Below are positions 1-9,026 of a stretch of 64,000 nt of DNA, piece after piece. Below the pieces are notes generated by a model. The model was given only the letters and a program-made list of their open reading frames with translations, searched no databases and was not told the origin of the DNA. Each line of letters begins with the position of its first letter. Within the stretch, counting starts at the first letter, position 1. The translations under genes and the position numbers were made by a program. The stretch lies in the NCBI RefSeq assembly GCF_001044395.1, contig NZ_JANU01000029.1, forward strand, positions 62,001 to 126,000, given 5' to 3'. Origin of the DNA: Caenimonas sp. SL110. Lineage in GTDB: Bacteria > Pseudomonadota > Gammaproteobacteria > Burkholderiales > Burkholderiaceae_C.

Positions 1-1
1 G

Positions 2-958
2 CTGTTGTATCGCGACACGCAAGGTCGCGTTGTAGCCCTGGAGGACCGCTGCTGCCACCGCGCGGCGCCGCTGTCGCTGGGGAAAAAGGAAGGCGATTGC
101 ATCCGCTGCATGTATCACGGGATGAAGTTCGACGCCAGCGGCACCTGCGTTGAGATACCCGGCCAGGACACCATTCCCCCCAAGGCTTGCGTACGCGCTT
201 ACCCCATTGTCGAGCGCGATCGGCTGGTCTGGATCTGGATGGGCGAGCCAGCGCGCGCCAACGCCGACGACATCGCGGACTTTTTCTGGCACGCGTCGCC
301 GCAATGGCGGATGAAGCCCGGCTATCTTCACTACCAGGCCAACTACCAGCTCATCGTCGACAACCTGCTGGATTTCAGCCACCTGGCCTTCGTGCACCCT
401 ACAACCCTGGGCACGCAAAGCGCAGCGGAACTCAAGCCCACCATCGCCCGCGACACCAAAGGCAATGGCATGCTGACCATCAGCCGCTGGTATCTCAACG
501 ACGACATGCCCAACCTGCACAAGCGGGTAGCCAGCTTTGATGGCAAGGTCGACCGCTGGCAGGTTTACCAGTGGTCACCCCCGGCGCTGCTGCGCATGGA
601 CGCCGGCTCCGCACCCACCGGCACTGGCGCGCCCGAAGGTACCCGGGTACCTGAAGCCTTGCAGTTCCGTCATACCTCGATCCAGACGCCGGAGACCGAG
701 GCCACCAGCCACTACTGGTTCTGCCAGGCACGCAACTTCCAGCTGGAAAACGCAGCCATGACCGAGCAGATCTTCGCCGACGTGGTGGTGGCGTTTGAAG
801 AGGACCGGCGCATGATCGAAGGACAGCAGAAGGTCCTCACACGATTGCCCGGCCGGACAATGATCCCGATCGCTGCCGACGCGGGCTTGAATCAGGCACG
901 CTGGCTGTTGGATCGCATGGCCAGGGCAGAGGCCGCGGCCGATGGCGCTTCGGCATGA
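2..958 (+). CDS. Rieske 2Fe-2S aromatic ring/O-demethylating oxygenase, 5' partial
   Basis: Terminal oxygenase component of a Rieske non-haem iron oxygenase, closest in layout to vanillate O-demethylase VanA and phthalate-type oxygenases. The reading frame is open to the left edge, so the N-terminus is missing; about 318 residues are visible and the family is usually near 350. The Rieske cluster motif is clear: CCH followed about 17 residues later by CMYHG. The mononuclear iron site is also visible as DNLLDFSHLAFVH, with the later FEEDRRMIEGQQ motif. It overlaps the reductase gene by ATGA, so the two are translationally coupled. Substrate is unknown: a methoxylated or otherwise substituted aromatic acid is the family-based guess. 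Confidence 0.9.
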   Translation: MLYRDTQGRVVALEDRCCHRAAPLSLGKKEGDCIRCMYHGMKFDASGTCVEIPGQDTIPPKACVRAYPIVERDRLVWIWMGEPARANADDIADFFWHASPQWRMKPGYLHYQANYQLIVDNLLDFSHLAFVHPTTLGTQSAAELKPTIARDTKGNGMLTISRWYLNDDMPNLHKRVASFDGKVDRWQVYQWSPPALLRMDAGSAPTGTGAPEGTRVPEALQFRHTSIQTPETEATSHYWFCQARNFQLENAAMTEQIFADVVVAFEEDRRMIEGQQKVLTRLPGRTMIPIAADAGLNQARWLLDRMARAEAAADGASA

Positions 959-1911
959 CTGCGCGCATCGAAGTCGTCGTCTCCGCCGTGCGCGCGATCG
1001 CGCGTGACGTGGTGCAGGTTGACCTGAAGGCGCGAAGCGGGGTGGCCCTTGCGGGCGCCGAGGCTGGCGCGCACATCGACCTGCACCTGCCGCATGGCCC
1101 GGTGCGCCAGTACTCGCTGGTCAATGCCCAGCCGGAAAGTGCGCCGATGGATCACTGGCGCATTGCGATCGGCTGGGACGCCAACAGCCGCGGCGGTTCG
1201 CACTGGATTCACGAGAAGCTGCGTGTCGGACAGGTACTGCAGGCCAGCAGTCCCCGCAACCAGTTCCGCCTGGACCCCGCGCATCGGCGTGTGCTCCTGG
1301 TGGCTGGCGGCATCGGCATGACCCCCATCTACGCCATGGCCCGGCATTGCGCCGCGATGGGCATTGACTGGCAACTCATTGCCTGCGCCCGCTCCGCCAC
1401 GCGGCAGGTCTATGCCGAAGAACTGAAGGCGCTGGGTGCCGACCGCGTCGAGACCTGGTGCGACGCTGACCGCGGCGCGCCGATCGACCTGTCCGCACGG
1501 CTCGCCCACCAGCGCTGGGATGGCGTGTACGCCTGCGGTCCCGCGCCGATGCTCAACGCGCTTGAGCAGGCCGCATCCCATTGGACAGCGGGGAGCGTGC
1601 GCGTGGAACGATTCAAGGCCGGGCAGCCTGTCGCCAGTGAGCGCAAGGTGTTTGAACTCGTGCTCGCACAAAGCGGCCTCGCAACCCAGGTGAGCGCCGA
1701 AGAGTCCGTCCTCGATGCGATCGAGCGTTTGGGCATGGACCATCCATCGTCGTGCCGCGAGGGCCTGTGCGGCACGTGCGAGGCCCCCGTTCTCGACGGG
1801 CAGGTCGAGCACCACGACAGTGTTCTCAGCGCCGCCGAGAAAGCAACGAACGAGCGTCTCATGGTGTGCGTGTCACGCTGCGCAGGCGCGCGATTGGTGC
1901 TGGATCTCTGA
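955..1911 (+). CDS. PDR/VanB-type oxidoreductase, electron donor to the Rieske oxygenase
   Basis: 318-residue reductase of the phthalate dioxygenase reductase family. It passes electrons from NAD(P)H through flavin and a plant-type 2Fe-2S cluster to the Rieske oxygenase. Domains in order: flavin-binding barrel with RQYSLVN near residue 47, nucleotide-binding domain with LLVAGGIGMTPIY near 118 and CGPAPML near 195, then a C-terminal ferredoxin domain with CREGLCGTC and the fourth cysteine in MVCVS. Length and domain order match VanB. The start ATG overlaps the oxygenase stop codon, the usual arrangement of vanAB-like pairs. Confidence 0.93.
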   Translation: MTARIEVVVSAVRAIARDVVQVDLKARSGVALAGAEAGAHIDLHLPHGPVRQYSLVNAQPESAPMDHWRIAIGWDANSRGGSHWIHEKLRVGQVLQASSPRNQFRLDPAHRRVLLVAGGIGMTPIYAMARHCAAMGIDWQLIACARSATRQVYAEELKALGADRVETWCDADRGAPIDLSARLAHQRWDGVYACGPAPMLNALEQAASHWTAGSVRVERFKAGQPVASERKVFELVLAQSGLATQVSAEESVLDAIERLGMDHPSSCREGLCGTCEAPVLDGQVEHHDSVLSAAEKATNERLMVCVSRCAGARLVLDL

Positions 1912-1943
1912 AGACTTCAAATCTCCATTAACGACACATCCTC

Positions 1944-2708
1944 ATGCAAACGACTGACAAGAGTAAGGTGGCCATCGTCACCGGAGGCGCCTCCGGTTTC
2001 GGCGCATCGATCGCCAGGCGGCTCAGCCAGGCCGGCGTGGCCGTCATGATTGCCGACCTCAATGTGCAAGGCGCACAGGGCGTGGCTGACGAGATCAACG
2101 GACTTGGCGGGCGTGCGCGCGCCATGCGTTGCGACGTTGCCAGCGAAGCTGATTTCCAGGCACTGGTCGAGACCACGAAACTGGAGCTCGGTGGCCTGCA
2201 AATCATGGTGAACAATGCCGGCGCGACCCACCGCAACAAGCCTGCGCTGCAGGTGACGGAGGAGGAATTCGACCGGGTCTATCGCGTCAATCTCAAGAGC
2301 CTGTTCTGGTCGACGCGCACTGTCATGCCCGGATTCATCGAGCAGGGCGGCGGCTGCGTTGTCAATGTCGCTTCAACCACCGGTGTTCGCCCGGGTCCGG
2401 GCCTGGTCTGGTACAGCGGCAGCAAAGCCGCAATGATCAACCTCACCAAAGGCCTCGCGCTGGAACATGCGAAGCACGGCGTACGCGTGAACGCAGTGAA
2501 CCCCATGATTGGCGAGACCGCCATGCTGGGTGACTTCATGGGCGTAGAGGACACACCGGCCAACCGTGAACGTTTCCTGGCCCGCATTCCGCTGGGGCGA
2601 TTCACGCTTCCCTCCGACGTCGCATCCGCAGTGGCCTTCCTCGCTTCTGACGAAGCGAGCTATCTCACCGGCGTGAGCCTGGACGTGGACGGCGGGCGCA
2701 ATATATGA
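1944..2708 (+). CDS. SDR family NAD(P)-dependent oxidoreductase
   Basis: Classical short-chain dehydrogenase/reductase of 254 residues. Visible motifs are the dinucleotide-binding TGGASGFG near residue 12, NNAGA near 91, the catalytic serine in VASTTG, and YSGSK (Tyr-x3-Lys) near 157; the C-terminus ends in the typical LDVDGGRN. It probably oxidises an alcohol or reduces a ketone in the pathway begun by the Rieske oxygenase. The gene lies 32 bp after the reductase and overlaps the aldehyde dehydrogenase by 4 bp. An alcohol-to-aldehyde-to-acid sequence with the next gene is inferred from this order; the substrate cannot be read from the sequence. Confidence 0.9.
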   Translation: MQTTDKSKVAIVTGGASGFGASIARRLSQAGVAVMIADLNVQGAQGVADEINGLGGRARAMRCDVASEADFQALVETTKLELGGLQIMVNNAGATHRNKPALQVTEEEFDRVYRVNLKSLFWSTRTVMPGFIEQGGGCVVNVASTTGVRPGPGLVWYSGSKAAMINLTKGLALEHAKHGVRVNAVNPMIGETAMLGDFMGVEDTPANRERFLARIPLGRFTLPSDVASAVAFLASDEASYLTGVSLDVDGGRNI

Positions 2709-4138
2709 GCGCGAGTCCCTACCGGGCACCGGGCCTGCTGATCGACGGCCAGTGGCGCCGCGGCCGAAGCGGCCAGGTGCTGACCGTCGTCAACCCTGCC
2801 GACGGCCAGCCGCTCGATACGCTGGGATTGGCATGCGCCAGGGACCTCGAGGACGTACTGGCGTCGGCCCAGCGCGGATTCGACACATGGAGGCAGGTTC
2901 CCGCGCACGAGCGCTGCGCCCGGCTGGAGCGGGCCGTGGTCCGCATGCGCGAGCGCACCGAGCACATTGCCGCGCTGCTCACGCTCGAGCAAGGCAAGCC
3001 GCTTGCCGAAGCGCGCATGGAATGCGGCATGGCGGCGGACCTGATCAAGTGGTATGCCGAAGAGGCCCGCCGCACCTATGGACGCATCATCCCGGCGCGC
3101 GCGCCCTGCAGCAGGATGGATGTCCTCAAGGCACCGGTCGGCCCTGTGGCTGCATTCTCACCCTGGAATTTCCCGCTGGTTCTTTCGGCGCGCAAGCTGG
3201 GTGGCGCGTTGGCCGCGGGCTGCTCCATCGTGCTGAAGGCGGCCGAGGAGACGCCCGCCAGCGTAGCGGCAATGGTTGAGTGTCTGGCTGAAGAACTGCC
3301 TGCCGGCGCCGTGCAGCTCGTCTATGGTGATCCGGCCGAAGTCTCGCAGGCGCTGATCGCGTCGCCCGTGATCCGCAAGGTCACCTTCACCGGCTCGGTG
3401 CCGGTGGGTCGGCACCTGGCGCAACTCGCCGGCCAGCACCTCAAGCGGATCACATTGGAGCTGGGTGGGCACGCGCCCGTCATCATCTGCGCAGACGCCG
3501 ACCTGGCCCGCGTGGTGCCGATGATCGTTGCCCATAAATTCCGCAATGCCGGGCAGGCCTGCCTGGCGCCCACGCGCTTCTTCGTCGCGCGTGCGCTGTA
3601 CGGCGATTTCACCGATGCGTTTGCCGCCGCGGCGCGTGCGCTGCGACTGGGTGCGGGGCTGGAGGCAGCAACCCAGATGGGGCCGGTGGCCAATGCCAGA
3701 CGCCAGGCTGCCGTGCGCGACCTGATCGGCAGGACTGTGGGCCAGGGCGCTCGCATGATCGCCGGCCCGGCGCCGGACAAAGGGTTCTTCGTCGCCCCCA
3801 CGCTGCTGGCCGATATGGCCGACACCGCGCCTGCCATGCAGGAGGAACCCTTCGGCCCGGTGGCATGCGTAACGCCCTTCGATACGCTTGAAGAAGCGAT
3901 CGATCGCGCCAATGCAAATCCTTATGGGCTGGCAGGGTACCTGTTCACCGATTCGGCTCGCAGCATCCATTCGGTGTCGGCGCGGCTCGAAGTAGGCAGC
4001 CTGGCCGTCAATGGAGTGGGCGTCTCTGTGCCCGAGGCGCCATTTGGCGGCGTCAAGGACAGCGGCCACGGCAGCGAATCGGGGACGGAAGGCATGGAAG
4101 CCTTTCTCGACAGCAAGTTCATGCACTACACCGCCTGA
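2705..4138 (+). CDS. NAD(P)-dependent aldehyde dehydrogenase (succinate-semialdehyde dehydrogenase-like)
   Basis: 477-residue aldehyde dehydrogenase that oxidises an aldehyde to its acid. Catalytic features: FTGSVPVG (cofactor loop), the general base Glu in LELGGHAP near residue 248, and the nucleophilic Cys in NAGQACLAP near 282. AFSPWNFPL near residue 151 and the EEPFGPV motif near 382 are also standard. Overall it resembles the GabD/succinate-semialdehyde branch. Position in the operon suggests it acts on the product of the preceding SDR or on an aldehyde released by the oxygenase (O-demethylation releases formaldehyde), but no substrate is proven. Confidence 0.9.
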   Translation: MSASPYRAPGLLIDGQWRRGRSGQVLTVVNPADGQPLDTLGLACARDLEDVLASAQRGFDTWRQVPAHERCARLERAVVRMRERTEHIAALLTLEQGKPLAEARMECGMAADLIKWYAEEARRTYGRIIPARAPCSRMDVLKAPVGPVAAFSPWNFPLVLSARKLGGALAAGCSIVLKAAEETPASVAAMVECLAEELPAGAVQLVYGDPAEVSQALIASPVIRKVTFTGSVPVGRHLAQLAGQHLKRITLELGGHAPVIICADADLARVVPMIVAHKFRNAGQACLAPTRFFVARALYGDFTDAFAAAARALRLGAGLEAATQMGPVANARRQAAVRDLIGRTVGQGARMIAGPAPDKGFFVAPTLLADMADTAPAMQEEPFGPVACVTPFDTLEEAIDRANANPYGLAGYLFTDSARSIHSVSARLEVGSLAVNGVGVSVPEAPFGGVKDSGHGSESGTEGMEAFLDSKFMHYTA

Positions 4139-4163
4139 TTTCAGGCCAACACGAGGAGACAAC

Positions 4164-5153
4164 ATGACAACGATGATGATGAAGCGACGTGTGCTGATGG
4201 CGGCTGCCGCCGCCACGGTTGCGGGCGGTTTGCTGGCCCCTGGCCATGCGTTCGCCCAGAATGACAAGCCCTTGCGCGTGATCGTGGGTTTTCCGGCCGG
4301 GGTGTCGATCGACGTGGTGTCGCGCATTCTTGCCGAGAAGCTCAGGGACGAACTCAAGCGCCCGGTGATCATCGACAACCGCGCCGGGGCGGGCGGGCGC
4401 CTGGCCGCCGAACTGCTCAAGGCGGCGCCGCCCGATGGAAACACGGTGATGGTCACGCCCGTGGTGGTGCCGGTGCTGGCACCGCTGGTCTTCAGCAAGC
4501 TCCCCTACAACCCCGACACTGATTTCGCCCCCGTCGTGCGACTGTGTGATTTCAGCTTCGGGCTTGCCGTTGGCCCCGGCACGCCGGCAAAGAACCTGAA
4601 AGAGTACGTGGCCTGGCTCAGGGCCAATCCGCAAAAGGCCAACTTCGGCTCTCCTGCGGCCGGTAGCCTGCCGCATTTCTTTGGAGAAATGATCGGCAAC
4701 GCCCTGGGCATGGAGATGATCCACGTTCCCTTCAACGGCGGCGCCGCCCTGCAATCGGCGGTACTGGGGGGGCATTCCCCCGCCGGCATCGATGTCGTCA
4801 TGGAGTGGCAGCAGAACGCCAAGGCCGGCAAGGTGATCATGCTCGCCACGTCCGGATCAACTCGAAGCAAGGTCATGCCAGACGTGCCCACGTTCAAGGA
4901 GCAGGGCTATCCGGACATGGTGGGCCAGGGATGGTTTGGCATGTATGCACCCGCCAGGACACCGGCCGATCAGATCGATGTGATCAACCGTGCGGTGAAC
5001 AAGGTGCTGGGCATGCCGGACGTCCGGGAGCGCTTCGCGGCGCTGGGGCTCGAGGCAGGCGGCGGCACGGCAGCCGACCTGCAGCGCACCATGCAGGAGG
5101 ACACCAGACGGTGGGGGCCCATCGTCAAGAAGTCAGGCTTTCGCGCAGATTGA
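4164..5153 (+). CDS. Bug family (tripartite tricarboxylate-type) periplasmic solute receptor
   Basis: 329-residue extracytoplasmic solute-binding protein of the Bug/TctC family, which is greatly expanded in Burkholderiales. A signal peptide with KRR and a long alanine-rich stretch ends at about AFA-QND. The family signature follows directly: LRVIVGFPAG then DVVSRILAEKL and IIDNRAGAGG. I chose the ATG at 4164 because GAGGAG precedes it and the signal peptide begins there, although the frame is open further upstream. No TctA/TctB membrane subunits lie nearby, as is common for orphan Bug proteins. Within this operon it probably binds the aromatic or carboxylic substrate for uptake or sensing. 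Confidence 0.9.
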   Translation: MTTMMMKRRVLMAAAAATVAGGLLAPGHAFAQNDKPLRVIVGFPAGVSIDVVSRILAEKLRDELKRPVIIDNRAGAGGRLAAELLKAAPPDGNTVMVTPVVVPVLAPLVFSKLPYNPDTDFAPVVRLCDFSFGLAVGPGTPAKNLKEYVAWLRANPQKANFGSPAAGSLPHFFGEMIGNALGMEMIHVPFNGGAALQSAVLGGHSPAGIDVVMEWQQNAKAGKVIMLATSGSTRSKVMPDVPTFKEQGYPDMVGQGWFGMYAPARTPADQIDVINRAVNKVLGMPDVRERFAALGLEAGGGTAADLQRTMQEDTRRWGPIVKKSGFRAD

Positions 5154-5177
5154 CCCCCGGCTGATGAGGAGTGCCCG

Positions 5178-6500
5178 ATGCAACCGAACCTGATCTATAT
5201 CGTCGCTGACGACCTTGGCTTTGCCGACCTGGGCTGCTATGGAGCACGCAGCGGCTCGTGCGGCCCGGTCTCTCCCAACATCGATGCGCTTGCAGCCGGT
5301 GGGCTGCGCCTGACCGAGGGCTACGCCAATTCGCCGGTGTGCTCGCCTACCCGCTTCGCCCTGATGACCATGCGCTATCAGTATCGCGTGCGTGGCGGCA
5401 TGGAGGAGCCGATCAGCAGTCGCAGCAAGGGCAGTACCACGCTTGGCCTGCACCCGGAGATCCCCACATTGCCCTCGCTGCTGCGCGACGCTGGCTATGC
5501 GACTGCGCTCATCGGCAAGTGGCATCTGGGCTATCCGCCCGCGTTCGGTCCGCTTCGGTCCGGCTACGACGAATTCTTCGGGATCATGGCCGGCGGTGTC
5601 GACTACTTCACGCACTGCTCGGGCCGGGGCGATCACGACCTGTACGAGGGCGAACAGCCGCACCACGAGGTGGGCTATCTCACGGACGTCCTGTCAGGTC
5701 GTGCAATCCAATATGTGGAAAAAATGGCCGGGCCCGCAAAGGCTGGCCGGCCGTTCTTCCTGAGCCTGCACTACACGGCGCCGCATTGGCCCTGGGAGAC
5801 CCGGGACGACGCGCCCGTGGCAGAGCAGGTCGCGCAGAACCTGTTTCATCTCGACGGCGGCAACATCCACACCTATCGCCGCATGATCCAGCACATGGAC
5901 GAAGGCATCGGCAACCTGGTCAGCGCGCTGCGGCAGCAGGGCTTGCTGGAGAACACGCTGATTGTCTTTACCAGCGACAACGGAGGCGAGCGCTTTTCGG
6001 ACAACTGGCCCCTGGTTGGCGGGAAGATGGACCTCACCGAAGGCGGAATCCGCGTGCCCTGGATCGCACACTGGCCAGAGGTGATTCCCCCCGGCAGCAC
6101 CAGCCGTCAGCACTGCATGACCATGGACTGGTCGGCCACGCTGCTGGAGTTGGGCGGAGGCCGCCCCCATCCCGAGTTCCCGCCCGATGGCGTTTCGCTC
6201 GCGAAAGTGCTGCGCGATCCCTCGACCACTTTCGAACGCTCGCTGTACTGGCGCATGAACCACCGGCACCAGCGCGCACTGCGCCGCGGCGACTGGAAGT
6301 ACCTGATGGTCGATGACCATGAATACCTCTTCGACTTGACCGCTGATGAACGCGAGAGGGCCAATCTCGGACATCGGTACCCAGAGCGCCTGGAAGAAAT
6401 GCGGGCGAGCTGGCTCGCCTGGAACGCGTCGGTTCCGCCCATCGCCCAGGACGCTGGCGTGAGCGTGGGCTATTCGTCAAAAGACATGCCGCAGCGCTGA
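5178..6500 (+). CDS. Sulfatase (formylglycine-dependent, arylsulfatase-like)
   Basis: 440-residue sulfatase of the alkaline phosphatase superfamily, hydrolysing a sulfate ester. The start has IVADDLG with the metal-binding aspartates, then the C-x-P-x-R maturation motif (CSPTR near residue 56), whose cysteine would become formylglycine. GKWHLG near 113 and TSDNGG near 263 complete the active site. No signal peptide is visible, so a cytoplasmic location is likely. The gene is 24 bp after the Bug receptor in the catabolic operon. A sulfated aromatic or ester as pathway substrate is an inference from this position. A phosphonate monoester hydrolase is a less likely alternative. Confidence 0.88.
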   Translation: MQPNLIYIVADDLGFADLGCYGARSGSCGPVSPNIDALAAGGLRLTEGYANSPVCSPTRFALMTMRYQYRVRGGMEEPISSRSKGSTTLGLHPEIPTLPSLLRDAGYATALIGKWHLGYPPAFGPLRSGYDEFFGIMAGGVDYFTHCSGRGDHDLYEGEQPHHEVGYLTDVLSGRAIQYVEKMAGPAKAGRPFFLSLHYTAPHWPWETRDDAPVAEQVAQNLFHLDGGNIHTYRRMIQHMDEGIGNLVSALRQQGLLENTLIVFTSDNGGERFSDNWPLVGGKMDLTEGGIRVPWIAHWPEVIPPGSTSRQHCMTMDWSATLLELGGGRPHPEFPPDGVSLAKVLRDPSTTFERSLYWRMNHRHQRALRRGDWKYLMVDDHEYLFDLTADERERANLGHRYPERLEEMRASWLAWNASVPPIAQDAGVSVGYSSKDMPQR

Positions 6501-6533
6501 TTCCTTTACACCCAAGCTACTGGAGCACGACCC

Positions 6534-6908
6534 ATGAGTGAACAAGAGGGCCGCCTGTGGCGTCCCCGGTGGCAACGCGAGGGCCAGGCGCCGGACTACC
6601 GGTTTTCGTTGGCCAATGAGCGGACGTTCCTGGCCTGGATGCGCACGGCGCTGGCCTTGCTCGCTGGTGGGGTGGTGCTGGACCAGTTCGCATCGACGCT
6701 TCGTCCGCGGTGGGCCGTCGTAGGCGTGGCCATCTTCATTGCCGCCTGGTCCGGGCTGTTGTGCGTGCTGGCATACCGTCGCTGGCGGGACAACGAAATC
6801 GCCATGCGCAGCGAACAGCCCCTGCCCAGTGCCAGCATCGTGCCTCTGACGGGCGCTTTCGCCTGTCTGGTCTGTGTCCTGTTGCTCACGCTGCTTCTGT
6901 GGCGATGA
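6534..6908 (+). CDS. DUF202/YidH-like small membrane protein
   Basis: 124-residue inner membrane protein of the DUF202 family. The signature NERTFLAWMRTALALLAGGV lies near residue 23, followed by three predicted membrane segments (about 33-55, 60-80 and 100-122). Function of the family is unknown. It overlaps the next gene, a second DUF202 protein, by ATGA. It lies 33 bp after the sulfatase gene and may simply be at the tail of that transcript. Confidence 0.85.
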   Translation: MSEQEGRLWRPRWQREGQAPDYRFSLANERTFLAWMRTALALLAGGVVLDQFASTLRPRWAVVGVAIFIAAWSGLLCVLAYRRWRDNEIAMRSEQPLPSASIVPLTGAFACLVCVLLLTLLLWR

Positions 6909-7246
6909 CCCCGCCTCCCCAGAAGCCACGGCGCGACCCCGGTCTGCAGGTCGAACGTACTGTGCTGGCGTGGCGGCGAACCGCCCTGGCACTGGCCGCC
7001 AATGCATTGCTCATCCTGCGCGCGGGCGCGGTCCGCGACCAGAAGCTGGTTCTGGCGCTGGGCGTCGTGCTCGTCGCCGCGGCGGTGCTCGCCACGGCTT
7101 TGGCGGCCAAACGGAGCCGGCAGCTGGCATTCGAGCCCGAGACGTCGCAGCCAGATGCCGCAACGATGCTGACCATGGCGCTGCTGGGGGGCGCCGGAGC
7201 GCTCTTCGCAGCCATCGCCACGGTGCTGGCCTTTCCGGACCGTTGA
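6905..7246 (+). CDS. Second DUF202 family membrane protein
   Basis: 113-residue membrane protein of the same DUF202 family, with the diagnostic QVERTVLAWRRTALALAANAL near residue 16 and about three membrane segments. The ATG at 6905 overlaps the stop codon of the first DUF202 gene, so the two are translated together and may form one hetero-oligomer. Such tandem DUF202 (YidH/YidG-like) pairs are known in proteobacteria, and their role is not established. Confidence 0.85.
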   Translation: MTPPPQKPRRDPGLQVERTVLAWRRTALALAANALLILRAGAVRDQKLVLALGVVLVAAAVLATALAAKRSRQLAFEPETSQPDAATMLTMALLGGAGALFAAIATVLAFPDR

Positions 7247-7363
7247 AGTTCGGCGGCGATCGGGTTCAAGAATGCGTGTCGATAGGGGAGACTGGCCTCT
7301 CCAGAGGCAGAGCGGCGCATAGCCGAGCATCGTCACGCGTGATGGCTGCACGCGGCGGCTTGT

Positions 7364-8812
7364 CTAGGAAGCCTCAAGCGCGTGCTTCATCTCGTCGTCG
7401 TCCAGCGGCTGCGCGACGCTGCGCAACTGTGCAAGCACGTTCCCATCGGCCTCTGACGCATCGCCCTGGCGTAGCCGCAGCCGCTCCTCCAACACCGACG
7501 GCGGGGCCTGACAGACGACGATGCTGAAGCGGACATTCATCGAATCGGCCAATGCGCGGGCCGCTGCCCTTTCACCCCGAAGCAGGAACGCGGCGTCGAT
7601 CACCACCGGATAGCCCGCTGCCAATACCGAACGTGCCGTCGCCAGCAAATGTGCATAGGTACGAGCGGTTGCCTGCGCGCTGTAGATATCCAGCCCCTTC
7701 GCGTGAGAGTCGTCCAGCGCGCCGAGCCCGAACAGACGCTTGCGCTCTACGTCCGAGCGCAGGCGGATGGCCCCTTCGCGTTCGAGCAAGCGCTGCGACT
7801 GAAAAGTTTTTCCCGAGCCGGGCAGGCCGTTCGTGATGTACAGATGCGGCTGGCGTGGCTGCGCCCAGGACAGCGCAGCCTCTGCGTATTGGCGTGCCAT
7901 CGGCACGCGGCCGCGCATGTGCTCGACCTGTGCCCGCACCAGCGCACGATAGACGCAGGCAAAGGCCAGGCAATCCAGCCCCGCGTGATCGCCCGTACGG
8001 TCCAGCCAGGCGTTGAGCAGCCGGAATGCGAAGTCGCGGCGACCGCGAGCGGCCAGATCCATTACCGCAAATGCGATGTCGTCGATGACGTCGATCCAGC
8101 TCAAGGCCGGGTCGAACTCGATGCAGTCAAAGGCAGCCACACCCTCATCGAGCAGGACGACGTTGTCAAGGTGAAGGTCGCCGTGGCATTGGCGCACGTG
8201 GCCTTGTGCCAGGCGTTGATCCCACCTGGGCGTCAGCGCAGCCGCGCTGGTTTCTATCCAGGTGTGCAGGCTCTCCAGCGCCGAGGGCAAAAAGAGCGGC
8301 GCTGCGCCGTCCAATGCCGCCAGAGCCACGGCGCGCCGATGCTTCGCTGTTGCGAATGCCTCTGCCGCCGGACTGGATCCAAGGTGGAACTGCGCCAGCA
8401 GTGCGGCCAGCGCGTCCAGTTCAGTGTGGCCCAGCGTCTGGCGTTCCAGGCGTTCGCTGAACAGGGAACCATGCGGAAAGCGGCGCATTCGCACCGCGTA
8501 TTCGATGGGAGCGCCAGGTCCGTCAAGCGTCGGCGACAGACAGGTGCCCGTGATGCGGGTGACGCCCAGGTACAGCGAAGGCGCGAGCCGCCGGTTCAGG
8601 CGGACCTCTTCCTCGCAAAAGTGCCGCCGCGCGGCCAGGGTCGAGTAGTCCACGAATGGCAGGTGCACCGGCTTCTTGATCTTGTAGGCCGTCTCGCCTG
8701 CCAGAAGCACCCACGAGATGTGGGTCTCGATGAGTTCGGCGCGCAGCTGGCGTGCAAGGGCTTGTACCAAAGTCAGCGCTTCTTCCATGTGAGATTCGGC
8801 GTTGTGCATCAA
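7364..8812 (-). CDS. Fused aminoglycoside phosphotransferase-like/P-loop kinase protein
   Basis: 482-residue two-domain protein. The N-terminal part (about 30-310) has a kinase-like fold of the APH type with HGDLHLDN at 210-217 as catalytic loop and an FDCIEFD metal-binding segment near 228. The C-terminal part begins with a Walker A motif, GLPGSGKT (329-336), typical of small AAA/zeta-toxin-like kinases. This fused architecture is widespread in proteobacteria and normally annotated only as bifunctional APH/ATP-binding protein. Physiological substrate is unknown, and antibiotic resistance should not be assumed. It is a single gene, convergent with the DUF202 pair. Confidence 0.85.
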   Translation of the reverse strand: MMHNAESHMEEALTLVQALARQLRAELIETHISWVLLAGETAYKIKKPVHLPFVDYSTLAARRHFCEEEVRLNRRLAPSLYLGVTRITGTCLSPTLDGPGAPIEYAVRMRRFPHGSLFSERLERQTLGHTELDALAALLAQFHLGSSPAAEAFATAKHRRAVALAALDGAAPLFLPSALESLHTWIETSAAALTPRWDQRLAQGHVRQCHGDLHLDNVVLLDEGVAAFDCIEFDPALSWIDVIDDIAFAVMDLAARGRRDFAFRLLNAWLDRTGDHAGLDCLAFACVYRALVRAQVEHMRGRVPMARQYAEAALSWAQPRQPHLYITNGLPGSGKTFQSQRLLEREGAIRLRSDVERKRLFGLGALDDSHAKGLDIYSAQATARTYAHLLATARSVLAAGYPVVIDAAFLLRGERAAARALADSMNVRFSIVVCQAPPSVLEERLRLRQGDASEADGNVLAQLRSVAQPLDDDEMKHALEAS

Positions 8813-9026
8813 TCAACTTTACGCGCCATGTGATGCGCGAACTTGATCAGCCGCAAGCGGCTGCGCGAGCTGGCCGCGCCAATGCCCGGTTTGCATCGTG
8901 CCAGCGGTGCACCCAAAGCACTGGCGTTTGCGCTTCGTCAATTTGCGGATGAGCTGGAGGGCTATAAATCAGCGAAAGCCCTGACCGTCAGGCAATCGAA
9001 ACGCAAGGGCCAAGGAGAACTGAAAG

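Noticed and set aside
7293-7310. GCCTCT-CC-AGAGGC palindrome after the DUF202 pair
   Set aside because: Two-base loop and no T tract, so not a credible intrinsic terminator.
7364-8812. Aminoglycoside resistance gene
   Set aside because: The APH-like domain is fused to a P-loop kinase as in a widespread housekeeping-type family; nothing ties it to antibiotics.
8963-8968. TATAAA upstream of 9027 as a -10 element
   Set aside because: The only TTG-type -35 candidate is 14 bp away and others are too far, so a promoter was not called.
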